From Breoghania sp. (GTDB lineage: Bacteria > Pseudomonadota > Alphaproteobacteria > Rhizobiales > Stappiaceae), in assembly GCF_963674635.1 (NCBI RefSeq), contig NZ_OY771475.1, positions 3,286,001-3,350,000 of the forward strand: 64,000 bases of DNA, in the 5' to 3' direction. The notes under the pieces are model-generated. The model searched no databases. It had not been told where the DNA came from and worked only from the letters and a program-made list of their open reading frames with translations. The position numbers and the translations under genes are program-made. This document shows positions 8,972 through 16,920 of the stretch, piece by piece. Each line of letters begins with the position of its first letter. Positions within the stretch are counted from its first letter, which is position 1.

Positions 8972-9688
8972 CGGGGTTTCAGACGGGGTCCGGTTGATCG
9001 GATCGGGGGTCCATGCGGCGTTCAGGGGAGAAGAGCCATTTCAACGTCAACGGTCATAGCAGACGAGAGGGATGTTCAGAACGGGCTTTCGGCGCTTTTG
9101 CGGCTCGATCCGCGGCTGATGCCGGTGGCGGAGGCTGCCGGGCCCTTGCCGCTTCGCCGCCATGAAGCCGATCTGAAGGGGCTCGTGCGGATCATTGTCG
9201 GTCAGCAGGTCTCCGTGGCGAGCGCGGCGGCGATTTTTGCGCGGCTGGAGGCGTTGGTGGCGCCCTTCAATGTCGCGACCCTGAATGCGCAGGACGATGC
9301 CGCGTTGACGGGCGCGGGGCTTTCCCGGCCCAAGGTGCGCACGCTTCGCGCTGTTTGCGAGGCGGTGGAGGCGGGGCTCGATCTGTCGCAACTGGCGCGT
9401 GACGAAGCGAACGAAGCCCATGCGCGGCTTTGCGCCATCTCCGGTATCGGACCGTGGACGGCGGACATTTTTCTGCTGTTCTGCGCGGGCCATCCGGATA
9501 TCTTCCCGGCCGGTGACCTTGCGTTACGCGAGTCGGTGCGCGCCGCCTTCTCATTGGCTGAGCGCCCCTTGCCGCGCGATGTTGCGGTGATGGCGGAGCG
9601 TTGGCACCCCTGGCGCGGCATCGCGGCCCGGCTTTTCTGGGCCTATTACAGAACGCTCAATCGCGATCGGGAGAGCATGCCTGTGTGA
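8960..9688 (+). CDS. DNA-3-methyladenine glycosylase II (AlkA/HhH-GPD family)
   Basis: Up to 242 residues. It removes alkylated bases in base-excision repair. The helix-hairpin-helix is LCAISGIGPWTADIFLL and the catalytic aspartate lies in FPAGDLAL. LKGLVRIIVGQQVSVASA is the usual first conserved helix pair, and WHPWRGIAARLFWAYY closes the fold. There is no N-terminal AlkA domain or Ada domain, so it is the short form. The start is uncertain: the GTG at 8960 overlaps the divergent gluQ start by 12 bp, similarity begins only near residue 35, and no good in-frame ATG exists before residue 53. Confidence 0.85.
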   Translation: MLGHRGFRRGPVDRIGGPCGVQGRRAISTSTVIADERDVQNGLSALLRLDPRLMPVAEAAGPLPLRRHEADLKGLVRIIVGQQVSVASAAAIFARLEALVAPFNVATLNAQDDAALTGAGLSRPKVRTLRAVCEAVEAGLDLSQLARDEANEAHARLCAISGIGPWTADIFLLFCAGHPDIFPAGDLALRESVRAAFSLAERPLPRDVAVMAERWHPWRGIAARLFWAYYRTLNRDRESMPV

Positions 9689-9735
9689 ACGGGCATTTTG
9701 ACAGGGGCCGGGCCCCTTGAGGGAAGGAATTGAAC

Positions 9736-10131
9736 ATGGCTGCATCGTTGCCCGTCACGACGGCGCTTGTTTCCGGGCTCGCCATTCTGTTTCTCGTGCT
9801 GACCGCGCGTGTCATCCGGCTTCGGATCCGGCACCGGGTTTCGCTGGGTGATGGCGGAAACGCGGAACTGACGCGCGCCATTCGTGGGCATGGGAACCTG
9901 GTTGAATCCGCCCCGCTTTTCGTCCTGATGCTGCTTCTGGCGGAGTTGCAGGGCGCGAACACCTGGCTGATCGGTGTCCTGGCGGGCGGATTTCTTGTCG
10001 GGCGTACCATGCACGGCATCTGCCTCGGCTTCATGAAGCCGACCATGGTGCTTCGCTCCGGCGGCATGCTGCTGACGCTGATCACGATGATCGCGATGAC
10101 CTGTGTCGATCTCGCGATCATCCTGCTCTAG
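9736..10131 (+). CDS. MAPEG family membrane protein
   Basis: 131 residues with four transmembrane helices: about 10-26, 60-75, 77-95 and 108-130. The family signature RIRHRVSLGDGGNAELTRAIRGHGNLVESAP is the MAPEG (membrane-associated proteins in eicosanoid and glutathione metabolism) motif with the conserved Arg, Asn and Glu. Bacterial members resemble YecN and may bind glutathione, but their activity is mostly untested. The ATG at 9736 has GGGAAGGAA just upstream. It sits 47 bp after the glycosylase gene and converges on phaB. Confidence 0.9.
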   Translation: MAASLPVTTALVSGLAILFLVLTARVIRLRIRHRVSLGDGGNAELTRAIRGHGNLVESAPLFVLMLLLAELQGANTWLIGVLAGGFLVGRTMHGICLGFMKPTMVLRSGGMLLTLITMIAMTCVDLAIILL

Positions 10132-10139
10132 GACGCGGT

Positions 10140-10181
10140 CGGCTGATGCCCGCAGGCCCAGTGGCTTCCGGGCGTCAGCCG
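10140..10181. terminator. Strong bidirectional hairpin between MAPEG gene and phaB
   Basis: CGGCTGATGCCCG (10140-10152) pairs with CGGGCGTCAGCCG (10169-10181) over 13 bp with a single G-T wobble. The right arm contains the phaB stop codon. With convergent genes on both sides, a shared terminator is the natural reading. There is no T-tract. Confidence 0.65.
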
Positions 10182-10903
10182 TTGGCGATGTATTGCGCAC
10201 CATTGATGGTGAGCACAGCGCCCGTCATGAAGCCGGCGGCCTCGGAGGCGAGATAGGCGGTCAGCCCGCCGATTTCCTCCGGATGGCCAAGGCGGCCGAC
10301 GGGGATCGTGGCGATGATGCTCTCCAGCACCTTCTCCGGCATCGCGGCGACCATGTCGGTGTTGATGTAGCCCGGGCAGATCACATTCGCCGTGATGCCC
10401 TTGCGCGCGTTTTCCTGGGCAATCGCCTTGGTGAAGCCGATCACGCCCGCCTTGGCGGCGGAATAGTTGGCCTGCCCCATCTGGCCCTTCTGGCCGTTGA
10501 TGGAGGAAATGTTGATGATGCGGCCATGGCCGCGCTCGCGCATGCCCTCGATGACGGGGCGTGTCATGGCGAACATGCTGTCCAGGTTGGTGGACATGAC
10601 ATCGCGCCACTGGTCCCAGCCCATCTTGTGGAACATGGTGTCGCGCGTGATGCCGGCATTGTTCACGAGAACGGCGACGGGTCCCAGTTCGGCCTCGACA
10701 CGGGCGATGCCTTCGGCGCATTCGTCCGGATTGGCCACATCCCATTTGTAGACATGGATCCCCGTTCTGGCCTTGAATTCCTCCGCTTTCTCCACGTTTC
10801 CGTGGTAAGTCGCGGCAACGGTGAAACCCGCATCCCTCAATGCAAGCGAGATGGCCTCGCCAATACCGCGCGTTCCGCCGGTCACAACAGCGACTGTATT
10901 CAT
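10175..10903 (-). CDS. phaB: Acetoacetyl-CoA reductase PhaB
   Basis: 242 residues, short-chain dehydrogenase/reductase fold. PhaB reduces acetoacetyl-CoA to (R)-3-hydroxybutyryl-CoA with NADPH, the second step of polyhydroxybutyrate synthesis. The cofactor loop is VVTGGTRGIGEAI (residues 7-19), then NNAG. The catalytic Ser is in INISSINGQKGQMGQ, and YSAAK carries the Tyr-Lys pair. The start ATG follows a GGGGGAATATT stretch. phaA lies upstream on the same strand, but a strong terminator separates the two, so phaB probably has its own promoter. The phaC synthase is not in this window. Confidence 0.96.
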   Translation of the reverse strand: MNTVAVVTGGTRGIGEAISLALRDAGFTVAATYHGNVEKAEEFKARTGIHVYKWDVANPDECAEGIARVEAELGPVAVLVNNAGITRDTMFHKMGWDQWRDVMSTNLDSMFAMTRPVIEGMRERGHGRIINISSINGQKGQMGQANYSAAKAGVIGFTKAIAQENARKGITANVICPGYINTDMVAAMPEKVLESIIATIPVGRLGHPEEIGGLTAYLASEAAGFMTGAVLTINGAQYIANG

Positions 10904-10968
10904 AATATTCCCCCTGACTACCCTCACCGCGGGCCTGGCCTTGCCATGCCCCACGTCCTCACGTGTTT

Positions 10969-10985
10969 TTACGCTCCCAGCGTAA
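10969..10985. promoter_or_regulatory. Inverted repeat upstream of phaB (possible operator)
   Basis: TTACGCT-CCC-AGCGTAA is a perfect 7-bp inverted repeat 66-82 bp upstream of the phaB start and downstream of the phaA terminator. It could be a repressor site or part of a leader hairpin. It does not match the TTGC-type sites near phaR. Confidence 0.4.
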
Positions 10986-11016
10986 GGGTCCTTTTTTCAT
11001 TCATAAATGACAATCT

Positions 11017-11049
11017 AATAAAAACGGGCGGGGTGCTTGCACCCCACCC
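11017..11049 (-). terminator. Rho-independent terminator of phaA
   Basis: Read on the minus strand, GGGTGGGGTGC pairs with GCACCCCGCCC (one G-T wobble, loop of two bases) and is followed by GTTTTTATT. It begins 30 bp after the phaA stop codon. This is a textbook intrinsic terminator and lies between phaA and phaB. Confidence 0.88.
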
Positions 11050-11078
11050 TTGGTCGTAGGCGGACAGTCCCCACCTGA

Positions 11079-12263
11079 TCAGATGGCCTCCACGCACATC
11101 GCGACGCCCATGCCGCCGCCGATGCACAGGGTCGCCAGACCCTTTTTGGCCTCACGGCGCTTCATCTCGTGCAGCAGGGTCACGAGGACGCGGGCCCCCG
11201 ATGCGCCGATCGGATGGCCAATGGCAATCGCGCCGCCATTGACGTTCACGATGTCCGGGTTCCAGCCCATGTCCTTGTTCACCGCGCAGGCCTGTGCGGC
11301 GAAGGCCTCGTTGGCTTCCACCAGATCGAGATCCTCGACCTTCCAGCCAGCCTTCTCCAGCGCCTTGCGCGAGGCGGGGATCGGGCCGGATCCCATGACC
11401 TTCGGATCAACGCCAGCCGTTGCCCAGGATGCGATCCGCACCAGCGGGGTCAGGCCACGCTTGGCGGCTTCCGCAGCGCTCATCAGGACAAGGGCGGCCG
11501 CGCCGTCATTGATGCCCGAGGCGTTGCCCGCGGTGACCGTGCCTTCCTTGTCGAAGGCAGGACGCAGCTTGGCGAGGCTTTCCAGCGTCGCGCCGTGGCG
11601 GATGTATTCGTCGTCTTCCACGACGGTCTCGGCCTTGCGCGTCTTGATGGTGACCGGGGTGATCTCGTCCTTGAAACGACCGGCCTTCTGGGCGGCCTCG
11701 GCCTTGTTCTGGGAAGCGACGGCGAACTCGTCCTGTTGCTCGCGGGTGATCTGCCACTGGGCGGCCACGTTCTCGGCGGTGTTGCCCATGTGATAGCCGT
11801 TGAAGGCGTCCCACAGACCGTCCTTGATCATGGTGTCGATCATCTTGAAGTCGCCCATCTTGTAGCCCGCGCGCATGTGGGCGCAATGGGCCGACTGCGA
11901 CATGGATTCCTGTCCGCCCGCCACCACGATGGAGGCGTCGCCGGAGGCAATCTGCTGCATGCCGAGGGCCACGGTGCGCAGGCCGGACCCGCAGACCTGG
12001 TTGATCAGGAAGGCGGTGGCGCTGTCGGGGATGCCCGCGGCGATGGCGGCCTGACGCGCCGGGTTCTGACCCTGACCGGCGGTGAGGACCTGACCGAAAA
12101 TGACCTCATCGACATCCTTGGCATCGACGCCGGCCTTCTCAAGGGCGCTCTTGATGACCACAGTGCCGAGTTCGTGCGCGGGTGTGTTGGCGAAGGAGCC
12201 GTTGAAAGACCCCACGGGAGTGCGCGTGGCGCTGACGATGACGATATCGGTATCTGCGACCAT
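11079..12263 (-). CDS. phaA: Acetyl-CoA acetyltransferase (beta-ketothiolase) PhaA
   Basis: 394 residues, biosynthetic thiolase that condenses two acetyl-CoA into acetoacetyl-CoA, the first step towards PHB. Visible signatures: the nucleophilic cysteine in LINQVCGSGLRTV, NVNGGAIAIGHPIGASGAR with the catalytic His, and the C-terminal TLCIGGGMGVAMCVEAI with the second cysteine. The ATG of MVADTDIVIVSATRTPVG is the family-typical start. Upstream in-frame codons add unrelated residues. It is divergent from phaR with a 345-bp shared control region and is closed by an intrinsic terminator. Confidence 0.96.
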   Translation of the reverse strand: MVADTDIVIVSATRTPVGSFNGSFANTPAHELGTVVIKSALEKAGVDAKDVDEVIFGQVLTAGQGQNPARQAAIAAGIPDSATAFLINQVCGSGLRTVALGMQQIASGDASIVVAGGQESMSQSAHCAHMRAGYKMGDFKMIDTMIKDGLWDAFNGYHMGNTAENVAAQWQITREQQDEFAVASQNKAEAAQKAGRFKDEITPVTIKTRKAETVVEDDEYIRHGATLESLAKLRPAFDKEGTVTAGNASGINDGAAALVLMSAAEAAKRGLTPLVRIASWATAGVDPKVMGSGPIPASRKALEKAGWKVEDLDLVEANEAFAAQACAVNKDMGWNPDIVNVNGGAIAIGHPIGASGARVLVTLLHEMKRREAKKGLATLCIGGGMGVAMCVEAI

Positions 12264-12608
12264 GTAGATTCTCCAATTTGTCTCGGGCCTGAAGGCACGT
12301 TCGAATTGCGACGGTCGAAAGTGCCAATAGGAATTCGCCTCAATTACTGCGCCGGTCCCGTTAAGAGTCAACTGCCGGTTCAGGTACCAGTTATGTCAGT
12401 CCCCGAGCCTGCCATGTCAATTGAGGCAATTTCGCGGGTTCTGCCGCCGCAACCTCGGATATCGCAGGCGCGAGAAAAAGCGGTGGTGATTGCATGGGGG
12501 TTTGGCATATCGTGTTGCAATAGGGGGGACGGGACAGGCGATGCTCTTTCAGGTTGATGCCGGTCCAGTGCCTTGCAAACAATTGCGTGCAACAACGCGG
12601 TAGGCAAA
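12264..12608. other. Divergent control region phaA-phaR (345 bp)
   Basis: No coding sequence is convincing here. The half near phaR holds TTGCAA (12515-12520), TTGCAA (12573-12578) and TTGCGTGCAA (12583-12592), described separately. The phaA side has no repeat that I can identify. Both promoters must lie in this interval. Confidence 0.6.
12515..12592. promoter_or_regulatory. Candidate PhaR autoregulatory sites (TTGC/GCAA)
   Basis: Three short palindromes cluster in the 95 bp before the phaR start: TTGCAA at 12515-12520 and 12573-12578, and TTGC-GT-GCAA at 12583-12592. PhaR-type regulators are known to bind TTGC- or CTGC-based palindromes and to repress their own genes. Assigning these sites to PhaR is inference from sequence type and position. 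Confidence 0.45.
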
Positions 12609-13205
12609 ATGGCAAAGAAAGACGGACCGACGACGATCAAGAAATATGCGAATCGTCGCCTCTACAATACGGGAACCAGCACCTATGTGACGCTGGAAGA
12701 CCTCGCGTTGATGGTCAAGAGTGGTGAGGACTTTCTCGTCTATGACGCAAAGTCAGGCGAGGACATCACCCGATCCGTGCTTACGCAGATCATTTTCGAG
12801 CAGGAAGCGAAGGGGCAGAACCTGCTCCCCGTTACCTTTCTTCGGCAGCTTATCGGCTTCTATGGCGATCAGATCCAGACGCTGGTTCCCAGCTATCTGG
12901 AATATTCGATGGCCTCGCTCACCAAGGAGCAGAGCAAGTTGCGCGAACAGATGTCGCAGGCCATCGGAACCAGCGCTTTCGATGCGATGGAAGAACAGGT
13001 GCGGCGCAACACGGAAATGTTCGAGCGTGCCATGCGCATGTTCATGCCGTTCCCCGGCGCAGGGGAGAGTGCCCGGGACACGTCGTCACCCGCCGAGACT
13101 GCCAAGAGCGAACCGGCGGGCGACAAGGGCGATCTGAACGCCCTCAAGGACCAGCTTGCCGAGATGCAGAAGAAGATCGACGAGCTCGCCAAGCCGAAAG
13201 GCTGA
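12609..13205 (+). CDS. phaR: Polyhydroxyalkanoate synthesis repressor PhaR
   Basis: 198 residues. PhaR binds DNA upstream of phasin genes and itself, and is released by binding to nascent PHA granules. The N-terminal PHB/PHA accumulation regulator domain is intact (TIKKYANRRLYNTGTSTYVTL, residues about 8-28, and DFLVYDAKSGEDITRSVLTQIIFEQE). It is followed by the LLPVTFLRQLIGFYGDQIQTLVPSYLEYSM segment typical of the family. The tail is Glu/Lys-rich and ends in a short predicted coiled coil (LKDQLAEMQKKIDELAK). The ATG of MAKKDGPTTIKKY was chosen. TTGCAA-type palindromes precede it. Confidence 0.95.
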   Translation: MAKKDGPTTIKKYANRRLYNTGTSTYVTLEDLALMVKSGEDFLVYDAKSGEDITRSVLTQIIFEQEAKGQNLLPVTFLRQLIGFYGDQIQTLVPSYLEYSMASLTKEQSKLREQMSQAIGTSAFDAMEEQVRRNTEMFERAMRMFMPFPGAGESARDTSSPAETAKSEPAGDKGDLNALKDQLAEMQKKIDELAKPKG

Positions 13206-13233
13206 CCGTCGTCCGCGATCTGTCGCCGAAAGA

Positions 13234-13263
13234 GCCGGGACACGGATTATCCGAAGTCCCGGC
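13234..13263. terminator. Bidirectional hairpin between phaR and the GlcG-like gene
   Basis: GCCGGGAC (13234-13241) pairs with GTCCCGGC (13256-13263), and an inner CGGAT/ATCCG stem extends it. It lies in the 80-bp gap between two convergent genes. There is no long T-run, so the assignment rests on stem strength and position. Confidence 0.6.
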
Positions 13264-13286
13264 ATTCGCTTCGGCTGATCGCGGTC

Positions 13287-13721
13287 TCAGGCGCCGGTAT
13301 CGGCGTTGAGACCGGCGGCCTTGATGCCCGCGACCGCGCAGGCCTCGTCATTTTCCGACGTGTCGCCGGTAATGCCGACCGCGCCGACGACCTTTCCAGC
13401 CTCATCGCGCATAAGCACGCCGCCGGGCACCGGAATGATGGCGCCGCCGGAGGCGCCGTTGAGAGCCTGGATGAAATGTGGGCGGCTTTCGGCATTGGCG
13501 TTGAGCCAGCGGCTGCCGGTGCCAACCGCAAGCGCGCCGTAGGCTTTGCCGTAGGCGATCTGCGGACGCATGATCGAGGAGCCATCCTGGCGGACCATCG
13601 CGGTCAGGTGCCCGCCCGCGTCGAGCACCGTGACGGTGATCGGCTTGATGTTGAGTTTGCCGGCCTCCACCAGCGCGGCGGCAATGATCGTCTGGGCGGT
13701 GGCGAGCGTCAGGTCCGACAT
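13287..13721 (-). CDS. GlcG/HbpS family (DUF336) protein
   Basis: 144 residues matching the GlcG/HbpS (haem-degrading/DUF336) family: ITVTVLDAGGHLTAMVRQDG, ..IAYGKAYGALAVGTGS, and GGAIIPVPGGVLMRD..GKVVGAVGITGDTSENDEACAVAGI. These small proteins form oligomeric barrels. Some bind haem, and others sit in glycolate or propanediol clusters with unknown roles. There is no signal peptide, so it is cytoplasmic. It is convergent with phaR and divergent from the second GGT homologue. Its specific function here is unknown. Confidence 0.88.
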   Translation of the reverse strand: MSDLTLATAQTIIAAALVEAGKLNIKPITVTVLDAGGHLTAMVRQDGSSIMRPQIAYGKAYGALAVGTGSRWLNANAESRPHFIQALNGASGGAIIPVPGGVLMRDEAGKVVGAVGITGDTSENDEACAVAGIKAAGLNADTGA

Positions 13722-13947
13722 GGGTTTCAGCCTCTTCGACTATGTGATTTCTTGCAGGATACACCAGAATTAGCAGGCTTCCGGGCTCGGGAAAACAAAC
13801 GCTGGAGAAAAACAGACCTGCGCCAGGCGCACCTAATCAATCGCCTTTGCAGGCCTATCATTGCAAACGCCGCCGTGCCCGCCTGGGCCGGTGGGGCGCG
13901 GTTCAAGCCGGCCGGAGGAGGCCACACCGCACATCATGGGGGACTTT

Positions 13948-15537
13948 ATGCTTCGCGATTTCCAGTTGCCCGGACGCTCGCCGGTTCATGCCCGTAGGGC
14001 CGTTGCCGCCACGTCTCATCCGCTCGCGACCTCTGCCGCATTGAACGTGTTGCGCGAGGGCGGCAATGCCGCGGATGCGGCGGTTGCCGCGGTCGCGGTG
14101 CAATGCGTGGTCGAACCGCACATGACGGGTATCGGCGGCGACTGTTTCGCCATCGTGGCGCGGCCCGACGGCAGCATTGACGGGTTGAACGGCTCCGGGC
14201 GGGCGCCCGCCGGGGTGACACCGGAGGCGCTGATCGAGGCGGGGCTCACGGAGATTGGTGACGAATCCATCCACGCGGTGACGGTGCCGGGAGCGGTGAA
14301 GGCGTGGGAGCTTCTTCTGGAGCGCCACGGAAGCTGGTCGCTCGCCCGCGTTCTGGCCCCTGCCATCGACTATGCGCAGAACGGCTTTCCGGTGACCCCG
14401 CGCGTCGGGTCCGACTGGGCCGGTCTGGTCGATCTCATCAAGCGCGACGAAGGGGCCGCCAAGCACTACCTGGTGGATGGAAAGGCGCCTGAAATTGGCA
14501 GCCTGCACAGGCTTCCCGCTCTCGGCGAGACCTTGAGCGCCATTGCCGAAAGCGGATCATCCGCCTTCTATGAAGGCCCCATCGCCCAGGAAATCGCCGC
14601 CACGGTGCAGGCGAAGGGCGGTTTCCTGAGCGAGGAGGATCTCGCCGGGATAGATGTCATGCCGGTCAAGCCGGTCGCCAGCGACTATCGCGGCGTGACC
14701 ATGCTCGAATTGCCGCCCAATGGGCACGGCGTGACGGCACTTGTTCTTCTCAACATCCTTGAGACATTCGATCTCGGATCGCTCGATCCCCTGGGCCCGG
14801 AACGGTTCCATCTGGAAATGGAAGCGGCACGGCTCGCCTATTCCGTGCGAGACCTTCATGTGGCCGACCCCGATACCATGTCGGTGAGCGCCGAGGCGCT
14901 GATCTCGAAGGACTTCGCCGCCGGGCTGGCCGCCCGGATCGATCCCGCACGCCGGATCTCCGGTCTGCCGGACGATGTCCTGACGCCGGATTCCGATACG
15001 GTCTACCTCACGGTCGTCGACAGCAGCGGGATGGCGGTTTCACTGATCAACTCCGTCTATTGCGGCTTTGGCGTTGGCGTCGCAACGCCGCGCTCCGGCA
15101 TCATCCTGCAAAATCGAGGGGCCTGCTTTCAGTTGAAGCCCGGGCATCCCAATTGCATCGGGCCGCGCAAGCGTCCGCTTCACACCATCATTCCCGCCAT
15201 GGCGCTGCGCGCGGGCAGGCCCTGGCTTTCCTTTGGCGTGATGGGTGGGGCCTATCAGCCCTGTGGGCATGCCCATGTGCTTGCGAATATTGTCGATTTC
15301 GGCATGGACGTGCAGCAGGCGATCGATGCGCCGCGGATCTTCTTCGACGGGATCGAGGGCGACCTCATGGTCGAGCATGGCGTCAGCGCGGAAACACGCG
15401 AGGGGCTCGGTGCCCGCGGACACAGTCTCAAGGATGCGTCTGAGGCGATTGGCGGCAGTCAGGCGATCATGATGGAGAAGGGGATGCTGATCGCAGGCTC
15501 CGATCCGCGCAAGGATGGCTGCGCGCTGGGTTGGTAG
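13948..15537 (+). CDS. Gamma-glutamyltransferase-family Ntn hydrolase, cytoplasmic (copy 2 of 3)
   Basis: 529 residues, same length and organisation as the homologue at 6504. Conserved GGT segments: ALNVLREGGNAADAAVAAVAV, MTGIGGDCFAIV, VPGAVKAWELLLERHG, the predicted autoprocessing point DSDT-VYLTVVDSSGMAVSLINS, then PLHTIIPAMALR and FGVMGGAYQPCGHAHV. The nucleophile Thr is kept, but the second Thr of the usual TTH is Val. No signal peptide is present. ATG 13948 has GGGGGA five bases upstream. An alternative ATG at 13936 adds four residues. Such GGT-like enzymes include acylases and hydrolases, so the substrate is unknown. Confidence 0.86.
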   Translation: MLRDFQLPGRSPVHARRAVAATSHPLATSAALNVLREGGNAADAAVAAVAVQCVVEPHMTGIGGDCFAIVARPDGSIDGLNGSGRAPAGVTPEALIEAGLTEIGDESIHAVTVPGAVKAWELLLERHGSWSLARVLAPAIDYAQNGFPVTPRVGSDWAGLVDLIKRDEGAAKHYLVDGKAPEIGSLHRLPALGETLSAIAESGSSAFYEGPIAQEIAATVQAKGGFLSEEDLAGIDVMPVKPVASDYRGVTMLELPPNGHGVTALVLLNILETFDLGSLDPLGPERFHLEMEAARLAYSVRDLHVADPDTMSVSAEALISKDFAAGLAARIDPARRISGLPDDVLTPDSDTVYLTVVDSSGMAVSLINSVYCGFGVGVATPRSGIILQNRGACFQLKPGHPNCIGPRKRPLHTIIPAMALRAGRPWLSFGVMGGAYQPCGHAHVLANIVDFGMDVQQAIDAPRIFFDGIEGDLMVEHGVSAETREGLGARGHSLKDASEAIGGSQAIMMEKGMLIAGSDPRKDGCALGW

Positions 15538-15553
15538 CGGCAGGCCGGGCGGT

Positions 15554-15907
15554 TCAGGCGGACCGGTTCAGGATCATGCCGGCGGGAAGCGAGAAGGTGG
15601 AGCTGCCAGCCTCCGCATAGGCACGTGCGGAAGGCTCCGGCTCCGCGCGTCTGCGCATGCGTGTCTGCGGAACGCCGGCATCCGTCGCGATCAGGTGCGT
15701 CAGGAAAGCGGCGTTGGCGCCATAATAGTGGTAGCGCGCGGGCTCTCCACGGACCGGCTTTTCGACGACGACGAGCGTTCGGTTCTGGCTGACCGGCCTG
15801 TCATGGGGGTTGTTGTCATTGGGCGCAGCACTCGATACAGGCTCGACGCGGCGGTGCCCGTCGGCGCTCCATCTGCCATTTCCGCCCGGCCTGACCGGTC
15901 CCACCAT
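15554..15907 (-). CDS. Conserved hypothetical protein, small, rhizobial type
   Basis: 117 residues. The N-terminal third is Pro/Arg/Asn-rich and probably disordered. The second half has the pattern ARYHYYGANAAFLTHLIAT, QTRMRRRAEPEPSARAY and STFSLPAGMILNRSA. I recall this NAAFLxxLIA...QTRxxRRA arrangement from many short Hyphomicrobiales hypothetical proteins, whose function is not known. There is no signal peptide or membrane segment. A perfect 8-bp inverted repeat sits just before its ribosome-binding site. It converges on the GGT homologue with a 16-bp gap. Confidence 0.65.
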   Translation of the reverse strand: MVGPVRPGGNGRWSADGHRRVEPVSSAAPNDNNPHDRPVSQNRTLVVVEKPVRGEPARYHYYGANAAFLTHLIATDAGVPQTRMRRRAEPEPSARAYAEAGSSTFSLPAGMILNRSA

Positions 15908-15922
15908 CGGCTTTGTCTCCTG

Positions 15923-15941
15923 CTGTCCCGCAACGGGACAG
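15923..15941 (-). promoter_or_regulatory. Perfect inverted repeat just before the SD of the 117-aa gene
   Basis: CTGTCCCG-TTG-CGGGACAG on the minus strand is directly followed by CAGGAG, the probable ribosome-binding site, and then the ATG at 15907. As RNA it would form an 8-bp stem next to the SD. As DNA it would make a dyad operator. Confidence 0.45.
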
Positions 15942-16017
15942 GTGCGCTGTGTTCCCTCTTAAATCCGCAAGTCATGTGCCACTTGATAACCTTTTGTTAA
16001 CCTTTGCGTGGACGCAA

Positions 16018-16041
16018 GAGAAAAACCCCGGAAAACCGGGG
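16018..16041 (-). terminator. Rho-independent terminator (minus strand)
   Basis: On the minus strand CCCCGG-TTTT-CCGGGG is followed by TTTTTCTC. It lies about 168 bp after the stop of the membrane protein gene at 16209 and most likely ends that transcript. Confidence 0.75.
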
Positions 16042-16208
16042 CTGTTCGCGTAAAATTGAGTAAATTGCGGGAATTGCGTAGGGGAAGCGGAGAGAATTAC
16101 CGTTTGGCGCGCAGAGATACGCCCCGGCTGGGGTGGCCGGATTCGAGACAATTCCAGATAGTCACGGAATAGAGTGGTACAGGCGGTCTCGGCTGCAGCT
16201 CAGATCTG

Positions 16209-16634
16209 TCAGGCGTGATCGCCGGGTCCAAAGGCGACATCGCGCCGGGCGGCATTTATGGCGATGGTGAACCCGGCAATCATGTCGAACATCGAGATCA
16301 GCATCAGCGTGAAGAAGACCGAGGTCGCGGCTTCCCCGACAACAAGGAATTCCACCAGAAAGACCACGAAAACCAGTGTGGAGAGAATGTGATCCAGCAC
16401 GGCGCCGCGTCCCACGCGGGTGGCCTTGACGACCTCGATGAACAGCAGAAACAGGCTTGCGGCGATCATCAGATCGCCAAGCAGCAGCGACCAGCGCGCA
16501 TCCGATGGCAGCTGAATGGTGGCGACCGGCAAAACCCACGGATTGCCCGGCTCCGGGCCCAAAAGGCCGAAGGCGATGATGTTGTAGACGATCAGCGGGG
16601 CAATGGTGAGCGGGATGTTGATCATGAACGGCAT
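16209..16634 (-). CDS. Small integral membrane protein, unknown function
   Basis: 141 residues with four hydrophobic segments: residues about 7-25 (APLIVYNIIAFGLL), 49-67 (LLLGDLMIAASLFLLFIEVV), 80-102 (ILSTLVFVVFLVEFLVV) and 105-128 (TSVFFTLMLISMFDMIAGFTIAI). The pattern IEVVKATRVGRGAVLDH between helices two and three is conserved, as far as I recall, in a group of Hyphomicrobiales hypothetical proteins. No catalytic motif is present. The start may be ATG 16634 or ATG 16625. It is followed by the terminator near 16030. Confidence 0.72.
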   Translation of the reverse strand: MPFMINIPLTIAPLIVYNIIAFGLLGPEPGNPWVLPVATIQLPSDARWSLLLGDLMIAASLFLLFIEVVKATRVGRGAVLDHILSTLVFVVFLVEFLVVGEAATSVFFTLMLISMFDMIAGFTIAINAARRDVAFGPGDHA

Positions 16635-16840
16635 GGCGGTCTCACACGATATGGCTGACCCAAAGGGGAGCCCGGACGAGGAGGAGTGCGAACATTCCCC
16701 AACGTCTTAACCATCGATATGGTTCAACCGCAATTGTCCATGTGGATCAGAAAGCCGTTGGCCCCGGCGTCAGGAGCGGTCCGGCGCGCGCCCGGTCGCC
16801 GTGAGGGGGGCATGACGGAGGCCTGCGGAAGGCGGACATG

Positions 16841-16867
16841 AAAAAGGCCGGCGAATGCGCCGGCCTT
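16841..16867 (-). terminator. Rho-independent terminator of rpmF
   Basis: On the minus strand AAGGCCGGCG pairs perfectly with CGCCGGCCTT around a four-base loop and runs into TTTTC. It is 54 bp after the rpmF stop. Confidence 0.88.
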
Positions 16868-16920
16868 GATCATTTCAGTGTCTCGACGTTCGCGAGTGAT
16901 CGCGAGAGCCGTCAGGATGC

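Larger units (their letters stand above)
15908..16208. other. Intergenic region, 301 bp
   Basis: It holds the leader of the small gene that starts at 15907 (inverted repeat at 15923-15941), an A/T-rich stretch around 15975-16005 suitable for its promoter, and an intrinsic terminator at 16018-16041 read from the right. Between 16042 and 16208 I see no coding sequence or RNA structure that I can name. Confidence 0.5.
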
